This document shows, in pieces, positions 1-4,601 of a DNA stretch of 6,454 nucleotides. Every line of letters starts with the position of its first letter. Positions within the stretch are counted from its first letter, which is position 1. This stretch comes from a bacterium (GTDB taxonomy: Bacteria > Verrucomicrobiota > Verrucomicrobiia > Limisphaerales > J093). A program made the position numbers and the translations under genes. The notes under the pieces were generated by a model. That model did not search any database, had not been told where the DNA came from, and worked only from the letters and a program-made list of their open reading frames with translations. Location: assembly GCA_021784265.1 (NCBI GenBank), contig JAJXTA010000174.1, forward strand, positions 1-6,454. Direction: 5' to 3'.

Positions 1-234
1 GCCATCGCGAGACACCGCCAACCCAGCGGGACTGGGATGATGCGGACGCGGCTTGGCCCAGGGCATCTTGGCCAGATCGACGCCGTGACAATGGTCACAC
101 CCGACGAAGCCCAATTGCGGCCGGCCGGTCCACCGACGCACATGGCTGAGCGCCCAGAGGTGTGCCCCCACCCCGGCGCTGCTGGCGGCCATCAGCACCA
201 CGAGGGCGATCCCGGCGAAGCTGCGCTTTCTCAT
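1..234 (-). CDS. Membrane-anchored or exported c-type cytochrome, probably fused to a beta-propeller (C-terminus beyond window)
   Basis: Only the first 78 codons are visible; the frame runs open through base 1. Residues 2-4 are basic (RKR) and a hydrophobic segment covers about residues 6-24, so the protein is exported or membrane-anchored. I see no lipobox. Residues 46-50 read CDHCH, a canonical CxxCH heme-c attachment motif, which places the mature protein outside the cytoplasm. A His pair follows at residues 65-66. The last visible residues (SPAGLAVSRDG) resemble the first strand of YVTN/Lvp-type beta-propeller repeats, often continued as K-x-L-Y-V-A, so a heme-c plus propeller architecture is likely but cannot be confirmed from the part seen. 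The ATG overlaps the preceding gene's TGA by one base (TGATG), and an AAAGGG Shine-Dalgarno sits five bases upstream inside that gene's last codons. This makes the start secure and suggests coupled translation. It is the third gene of the minus-strand operon. The partner and reaction are unknown. Confidence 0.8.
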   Translation of the reverse strand, partial: MRKRSFAGIALVVLMAASSAGVGAHLWALSHVRRWTGRPQLGFVGCDHCHGVDLAKMPWAKPRPHHPSPAGLAVSRDG

Positions 235-1733
235 CACTTCCCTTTCGCCTGAGCCAGCACGGGTGTGGACGGCCCCAGCCGGGCCAAGGGCAGATCGACC
301 GCCAGCGGGCGATGGTTGGGCGGCGAATGGTTGTGCGGGGCGTGGCACCCGATGCACGTCCGGTTCTCCCCAGGGCGCACCCACAGGCTGGGCGCCTCCC
401 GCCGCAACGAGCGCCCAGCGGCATCAATCGTCTCGAAGCCTAAGAGCGTATCGGCGGGAACCTCGACCAAAAACGACCCATCCGGCTGGACCGGCACTTG
501 GCCCAAGACCGTCACTGTATCCGGTCCGACTCGAGCCACCACGCGTACCGCCGTCGCCGTGGCGTCACCGGCCGGCGGCGCCAAGCTGACCGTGCTCCGG
601 TTGGCGTCCAGACAAAGCACGATGCCGGTTCGTTTCCCTGCCACCATGGTCGATAAGTGCCCCATCGGTGGGGGATGCGGCGCCACCGGCGTAGCCTCCA
701 CTGCGTCCCAAGACGTTTCCTCGAACATGGGCGGCGGCAGGGCCAGCGCTCCAGGACTGACCCGAAAGATCGCACTCACCCCCCGCATGCTCCGCCCCAC
801 CACGCCGCGCGACTCACAACAGACCAGCATGACCCCACCGGCCTCGGCCTCGACCGACCGGCAGGCCGGTGTGGCGAAGGGGAACAACCTCGCCCGGCTG
901 GCAAAGGGCCGCGCCGCCAGCACCGCCTCGGCCCAGGCCCGGCGGGCCGAGGCCTCGGTTTCGGCCGCCAAAAATCCGACGCGACCCCGGCCCAGCTCAC
1001 GTGGACGGCCCAGCCAGTCCGCTCCCGCGTGCTGGCCGGCGAAGGCGCGGATTTCTGTCCCGTCGTTGTTGACGGTGAACAAGGCCCGGCGGGGTTCCCC
1101 GTTCTGGTTGGGCGCGGGAACGGTCGCCACAAAGAGAATACGCCCATCCGCCAGCACTGTGGGGTCCCACTCGCCGGCGCCGTAGGTGAGCCGCCGTGGT
1201 GTGCCCCCGAGGCTTTGCGCATAGATGGCCGGTGGGACGGAGTTCGACTCCGCCGGGCCCGTCTTGGGCACTGGAGAGCAGAAGATCAGTTCCCCGGTCG
1301 CGATCACCGCCGGCGTCATGGCCCCGCCAGGGATCGCGGTCACCGCCCGCGGCCAGCTCCCTGCCACATCGGTCACGAAAACCTGCCACGGGGCCGAAAC
1401 AACTGGCTTGGCCACAAAAAAGACCCGCCGGCCATCCGGGGCGACCACCGGATCTCCCGCGGCGGCCAGCCCCGCCGAGAGCACGCGGAGACGCCCCGGA
1501 ACGTACGGGGGCACGGCGAGTACTACCCGGCTTCCCGCGGGATAGCGGCCCTCGAGGAGATCGGTCGCCGCGGGGGCTGGCCCCATGGAGGCCGGCGTTT
1601 CGGTGAAAACCACCGCCCCGGGAGGCAGGGCGCGGTCGCACCCGGCCGCGGCTAACCCGAGGGCCAAGGCCCCTAGCACGCTTGCCACCGGGCGACGGCG
1701 CCTACTCGAGATTGGCCGCGACGGGCTCCTCAT
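234..1733 (-). CDS. TolB/PD40-type propeller lipoprotein with C-terminal heme-c motif, HzsA-related
   Basis: The product is a predicted outer-surface or periplasmic lipoprotein of 499 residues. I chose the ATG at 1733 because it overlaps the preceding gene's TGA (ATGA) and directly precedes a signal peptide: an Arg-rich n-region (RRRR, residues 11-14), a hydrophobic core at about 16-30, and a lipobox ending at Cys32 (AAAGC). The open frame extends upstream to 1802, but those residues lack signal character. PD40 (WD40-like) motifs occur near 94-108 (DPVVAPDGRRVFFVA) and 189-203 (WDPTVLADGRILFVA), indicating a propeller. The C-terminal part (about 413-474) has a PDGSF-x-VEVPADT stretch, WVRPGENR, then CIGCH at 460-464. 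In my recollection this layout matches proteins annotated as related to the hydrazine synthase alpha subunit, widespread in Planctomycetota and Verrucomicrobiota. It is not a hydrazine synthase: true HzsA is much longer, and the rest of that complex is not in view. One heme c is predicted; further His residues lie at 467, 469 and 474. The substrate or redox partner is unknown. Confidence 0.85.
   Translation of the reverse strand: MRSPSRPISSRRRRPVASVLGALALGLAAAGCDRALPPGAVVFTETPASMGPAPAATDLLEGRYPAGSRVVLAVPPYVPGRLRVLSAGLAAAGDPVVAPDGRRVFFVAKPVVSAPWQVFVTDVAGSWPRAVTAIPGGAMTPAVIATGELIFCSPVPKTGPAESNSVPPAIYAQSLGGTPRRLTYGAGEWDPTVLADGRILFVATVPAPNQNGEPRRALFTVNNDGTEIRAFAGQHAGADWLGRPRELGRGRVGFLAAETEASARRAWAEAVLAARPFASRARLFPFATPACRSVEAEAGGVMLVCCESRGVVGRSMRGVSAIFRVSPGALALPPPMFEETSWDAVEATPVAPHPPPMGHLSTMVAGKRTGIVLCLDANRSTVSLAPPAGDATATAVRVVARVGPDTVTVLGQVPVQPDGSFLVEVPADTLLGFETIDAAGRSLRREAPSLWVRPGENRTCIGCHAPHNHSPPNHRPLAVDLPLARLGPSTPVLAQAKGK
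240..245 (-). promoter_or_regulatory. Ribosome-binding site for the CxxCH protein, embedded in the preceding gene
   Basis: Read on the minus strand, AAAGGG lies five bases before the ATG at 234. It falls within the final Lys-Gly codons of the upstream lipoprotein gene. Together with the TGATG stop/start overlap it supports reinitiation by ribosomes that finish the upstream gene. Confidence 0.6.
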
Positions 1734-3523
1734 GGCTCCCGCACCTTCACGATCCGGTCCAGGGCCACGTCCTTGAGCACCTGAACCTGGCCGCTCGGCC
1801 AACGAATTTCAACCTGCCGCACCGCCGCCGCCCGTCCTAGCCCGAAGTGCAGCCGACGGTCGCCGCAACTTAGGAAACCCGTGGGACACCGCGCTTCCTG
1901 GTAGTACTTCCGGTCCCCCGCCTGGACGGTGACGTGGGCGCCGAAACCGTCGCGATTGCTCTTGGTGCCTTCGAGGTCAAGGGTCAGCCAGTGATTGCCC
2001 GCCGCGCTCCGATTATGGAGCAAGAAGGGGCGATCGCCGAGCGTGGTCACCAAGACGTCCGGCCGGCCGTCGTTATCGAAGTCCAGCACTACGCATCCGC
2101 GGGCATTGATGCGCGTGGCGAAGAAGGCACCCCCCTTCTCCCGGACATTGGTGAAGTTGCCGGCGCCATCGTTCTCCAACAGGAGCGATTCCCAGCCCAC
2201 TAAATGGTGCGGATCACCGTTGGCGATGAAGATGTCGAGCTTGCCCGCGTTGTCGAAGTCCACGAAGCCCCCGCCCCAGCCGACATATTCGGCGGTGATG
2301 GCGCCCAGGCCGGAGGCCATCATGCGGTCTTCATAGACGAACTTGGGCGTGCCCATGTAGAGCGAGCCATAACCCAAACGGGTCACCAGGATGTCCGGGA
2401 TCAAATCCCCGTTGCAGTCGCCGATCGACGCCGCCATGGACCCGGCGGATTCCCCCACCGCATTGAAGGCCACGCTCGCCTGCACGGCCTTCTCGCTGAA
2501 GTGCCCCTTGCCGTCATTAACCAGCAGCAGATTCGGCGTCGCGTCGTTCGAGACGTAGAGGTCTGGCGCCCCATCCAGGTTGTAGTCCAGCGCCGCCACC
2601 GACATCGCCCGGTGGCCCGGAACCCGAATGCCCGCCGAGCCGCTGATGTCCTCGAAGGTGCCGTCGCCTCGGTTATGGTAGAGGACATTCTCCTCCGGCT
2701 TGTAGGCCAGCGGCCCAGGATAGGCCTCGGGGTTGAAGTAGAGTTTGTAGTTGGGATCAAAGGTGAGGTAGTTCGCGACGAACAGGTCCAGTTTGCCATC
2801 CCCGTCCGCATCGAAAAACACCGCCCCGATCCCCGTGCCCGTCCGCGCCAAGCCCGCCTTCTCCGTCACGTCCTCAAACGTCCCGTTGCCGCGGTTGTGA
2901 TAGAGGATGTTGCGGCCCACGTTGATCACGAATAAATCCGGATAACCGTCGTTGTCGTAATCGGCGGAGATCGCGGCAATACCGTAGCCACTCCCCGCCA
3001 CCCCGGCCTTCTCCGTCACGTCCTCGAAGGTGCCGTCGCCGCGGTTGTGGTACAGCCGGTTCGGCCACCGCTTGGTGCCCGGAGGCTCGTGGGTCACCCC
3101 GGGGAGCGGTCCCGCGTTGACCAGGTAGAGGTCCATGAACCCGTCCCGGTCGTAATCCAATACCGCCACCCCTGACCCATTGGACTCGAGAATGTTCGCA
3201 ATCCGGTTGTCGCAAAACTGCTGGACGAACTTGATCCCCGCCTTCGCGGTCACATCTTCGTAAAGATCGTTCGACCCAGCCGGCACTGGGGGCGTCACCG
3301 CCAACTCCGCGGCCGGTCCCTTGGTCCCTGACGCGTCCGTTGGCCCGGCGTCGCTCCTCTGTCGCCGACAGCCCGTCGCCGCCAGCAGCAGCACCAGCAG
3401 CCCAACCACGGCCCAACCGGTGCGCCCCTCCGCCTCACCACAAGCCCGGTGCCCGCGCTTGGCCCGCCGCCCGACCCACGCCCGCCCGCGCTCTCCGTCC
3501 AAAAGCCTGCGTCGGTGCCTCAC
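1730..3523 (-). CDS. FG-GAP/VCBS repeat lipoprotein with C-terminal ASPIC/UnbV domain (CRTAC1-like)
   Basis: This 597-residue secreted lipoprotein is predicted to fold as a seven-bladed propeller. Seven Ca-binding FG-GAP loops of the form DxDxDGxxD begin at residues 123, 188, 238, 313, 369, 422 and 481. The fifth (DCNGDLIPD) and sixth (DFDNAGKLD) are degenerate. LYHNRGDGTFEDV linkers occur near 157, 207 and 281. Residues about 523-585 form the ASPIC/UnbV domain (GFGAHV, LHFGLG, RWPSG), which normally closes such proteins. A hydrophobic segment (37-50) ends in a lipobox-like AATGC with Cys52, giving an unusually long 36-residue basic n-region. The start used is GTG, the first start codon after an in-frame TAG at 3547-3545, with GGAAAGGG nine bases upstream. 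A TTG at codon 8 would shorten the n-region and cannot be excluded. It is the first gene of the operon and overlaps the next by ATGA. ASPIC/FG-GAP proteins are usually adhesive or cell-surface proteins of unknown ligand; no enzymatic activity is implied. Cys546 and Cys553 could form a disulfide. Confidence 0.92.
   Translation of the reverse strand: MRHRRRLLDGERGRAWVGRRAKRGHRACGEAEGRTGWAVVGLLVLLLAATGCRRQRSDAGPTDASGTKGPAAELAVTPPVPAGSNDLYEDVTAKAGIKFVQQFCDNRIANILESNGSGVAVLDYDRDGFMDLYLVNAGPLPGVTHEPPGTKRWPNRLYHNRGDGTFEDVTEKAGVAGSGYGIAAISADYDNDGYPDLFVINVGRNILYHNRGNGTFEDVTEKAGLARTGTGIGAVFFDADGDGKLDLFVANYLTFDPNYKLYFNPEAYPGPLAYKPEENVLYHNRGDGTFEDISGSAGIRVPGHRAMSVAALDYNLDGAPDLYVSNDATPNLLLVNDGKGHFSEKAVQASVAFNAVGESAGSMAASIGDCNGDLIPDILVTRLGYGSLYMGTPKFVYEDRMMASGLGAITAEYVGWGGGFVDFDNAGKLDIFIANGDPHHLVGWESLLLENDGAGNFTNVREKGGAFFATRINARGCVVLDFDNDGRPDVLVTTLGDRPFLLHNRSAAGNHWLTLDLEGTKSNRDGFGAHVTVQAGDRKYYQEARCPTGFLSCGDRRLHFGLGRAAAVRQVEIRWPSGQVQVLKDVALDRIVKVREP
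2646..3052 (-). repeat. Three dispersed near-identical segments coding LYHNRGDGTFEDV-type linkers
   Basis: Inside the FG-GAP gene, 3006-3052 and 2856-2902 match at 42 of 47 positions by eye. The last 35 bases of the first match 2646-2680 at 32 of 35. They encode the recurrent LYHNRG(D/N)GTFED linker between propeller blades. The first two lie exactly 150 bases (50 codons) apart, so they keep frame. The conservation extends to the DNA level, which fits internal blade duplication or gene conversion. Confidence 0.8.
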
Positions 3524-3532
3524 AGCCGTTCG

Positions 3533-3540
3533 CCCTTTCC
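3533..3540 (-). promoter_or_regulatory. Ribosome-binding site deciding the GTG start of the operon's first gene
   Basis: On the minus strand GGAAAGGG ends nine bases before the GTG at 3523. No ATG, GTG or TTG lies between the in-frame TAG (3547-3545) and this GTG, so the purine-rich block favours GTG initiation. Confidence 0.55.
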
Positions 3541-3861
3541 AGACCTAATTCGCATTCGGATTCCGTTATCGTTTCGCCGTATTCACCACCGGGCGGTTCC
3601 AGAATCGCCTCTGAAAACGACCGGCCCGCCGCCTGTCCCTGGTGCCCTACCACCACCCGTCCCACGCGGGTCTTCCGGTCCAAGCGTCCAGCACCGACAC
3701 CCTCGGTCAATCGACTCTGGCTGATGTGCTGTGGCGCGCATAGTGGCGGGACTGATCACATCTTACGAAGGGAGAGTGGTGAACGGGAGCCAACTGGTGG
3801 CGAAGCGGAGGCAGTGCGGGGAGGCGGCCAACGCGGACCGCGGGCCGTGCGCGCGGGCTAA

Positions 3862-3879
3862 CCTTGATTTGCATCAAGG
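3862..3879 (+). promoter_or_regulatory. FNR/Dnr-type operator upstream of the DUF2249 gene
   Basis: CCTTGATTTGCATCAAGG is a perfect inverted repeat: seven-base arms around the four-base spacer TTGC. The core TTGAT-N4-ATCAA equals the consensus bound by FNR, Anr and Dnr regulators of the CRP/FNR family, which sense oxygen or nitric oxide. Its centre (3870.5) is about 42 bases before the ATG at 3913. If it acts as a class II activator site at -41.5, transcription would begin at about 3912 and the mRNA would be nearly leaderless. If it sits elsewhere relative to the start site, it could repress or act from a different spacing. No clear -10 hexamer is visible. It is 339 bases from the divergent operon's GTG, so control of that operon is less likely. 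Confidence 0.65.
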
Positions 3880-3912
3880 CGGCCAATTCATGGTTGGATT
3901 AGGCTCCCTCCC

Positions 3913-4500
3913 ATGACTGATCATAACGTCGTACAAATCATCGATGTCCGCCAACTGGCTCCCCGCCTACGGCATCCGACCATCTTCGACACCTTCAATG
4001 CTCTGGCCGCAGGCCAGGCCCTCCTGATCATCAATGACCACGACCCGGTGCCGCTCTATTATCAGTTCGCCAGTGAGTACGCGGGCGGCTTCCGCTGGGA
4101 ATACCTCGAACAAGGCCCTGAAATCTGGCGGGTCCGGATCAGCCGGGGTGGGTTTGCCGACCCTGGTTTCGTGCCGGCGCGCAAGCCCGCGCGCGGAGTG
4201 AGCGCACCGGTCGAGTTTGTGCAGCCGTTGGTGCTGGATGTGCGGCCGATCCTCGCCGCTGGTGACAGCCCCTGCGGGGCGATTGACACGGCGGTCGCCC
4301 AGCTCATCCCGGGCCAACCGTTCGTCCTGCTGGTCCCCTTCGAGCCACGCCCCCTCTACGCCAAACTCGGCCAGCAAGGGTTCACCCACCAAGCCAAGCC
4401 GGTTGAGGATGGGTCGTGGCGCGTCGAATTCCGCCGGAACGGGACGGCGCCGGTGTCGGGTCCCGCGACGGCAGCCGGGTGCGGCTGCGGCTCACATTGA
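3913..4500 (+). CDS. Tandem DUF2249 protein with CGCGSH C-terminus
   Basis: This 195-residue cytoplasmic protein has no signal or membrane segment. Two DUF2249 domains are visible. The first, about residues 9-76, is close to the family pattern: DVRQLAPRLRHPTIF, NDHDPVPLYYQF at 41-52 and WEYLEQGPEIWRVRI at 62-76. The second, about 107-174, is more diverged: LDVRPI, PFEPRPLY and GSWRVEF, with the NDHDP motif reduced to VPFEP. A flexible Ala/Gly/Pro linker then leads to CGCGSH (190-195), a plausible metal- or thiol-binding tail. The biochemical role of DUF2249 is not established; such genes are often found near denitrification, NO-response or hemerythrin genes in FNR/Dnr regulons, and the perfect FNR-type box upstream fits that. 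The ATG is the only start after an in-frame TGA at 3865-3867. The ribosome-binding site is weak (AGG nine bases upstream). The gene is transcribed alone, divergent from the propeller operon and convergent with the fucosidase gene. Confidence 0.9.
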   Translation: MTDHNVVQIIDVRQLAPRLRHPTIFDTFNALAAGQALLIINDHDPVPLYYQFASEYAGGFRWEYLEQGPEIWRVRISRGGFADPGFVPARKPARGVSAPVEFVQPLVLDVRPILAAGDSPCGAIDTAVAQLIPGQPFVLLVPFEPRPLYAKLGQQGFTHQAKPVEDGSWRVEFRRNGTAPVSGPATAAGCGCGSH

Positions 4501-4601
4501 GCCCGCCGGGGCGGCCACGAACAACGGAGGGGGCGGCGCGAACGCCAGCCCTCGGGTGCCGGGGTTGAGTTCTCCCGGGGAGGGGGAAGCTGGGCGAGGC
4601 G

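Larger units (their letters stand above)
3524..3912. other. Divergent intergenic region, 389 bases
   Basis: This gap separates the minus-strand propeller operon from the plus-strand DUF2249 gene and should hold both promoters. What can be supported is the operon's ribosome-binding site (3533-3540) and a perfect FNR-type palindrome (3862-3879). A short imperfect tandem hexamer (ATTCGC, ATTCGG, ATTCCG at 3548-3565) lies just upstream of the operon start. I find no convincing sigma-70 -35/-10 pair on either strand, no sigma-54 box and no RNA gene. Short open frames crossing the gap have no recognisable protein features. Confidence 0.7.

Noticed and set aside
265..1185. Long plus-strand open frame (306 codons) opposite the PD40 lipoprotein gene
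   Set aside because: Its translation is rich in Arg, Ala, Ser and Pro with no domain pattern. The minus-strand frame has a signal peptide, PD40 motifs and a CxxCH site, so this is an antisense shadow in GC-rich DNA.
234..1733. True hydrazine synthase (anammox) subunit
   Set aside because: The protein is too short, has one CxxCH, lacks the Tyr four residues after the motif, and no other anammox gene is in view. Only a family-level relationship is supported.
1734..1802. Upstream extension of the PD40 lipoprotein to a start at 1802
   Set aside because: It would overlap the upstream gene by 73 bases and put 23 non-hydrophobic residues before the signal peptide. The ATG at 1733 with the ATGA overlap is the better start.
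2204..2935. Plus-strand open frame (243 codons) opposite the FG-GAP gene
   Set aside because: It is Val/Arg/His-rich low-complexity sequence mirroring the repeated DxDxDG codons of the real gene on the other strand, with no recognisable family.
3731..3916. GTG-started plus-strand frame of 61 codons ending in ATGA overlap with the DUF2249 start
   Set aside because: It has no domain, signal or compositional support, it lacks a convincing ribosome-binding site, and the FNR-type palindrome lies inside it. Most likely it is non-coding promoter DNA.
4501..4601. Possible bidirectional terminator between the convergent genes (CTCCCGGGGAG near 4572-4582)
   Set aside because: The stem is about four pairs with a tiny loop and there is no T-tract on either strand, so no intrinsic terminator can be supported.
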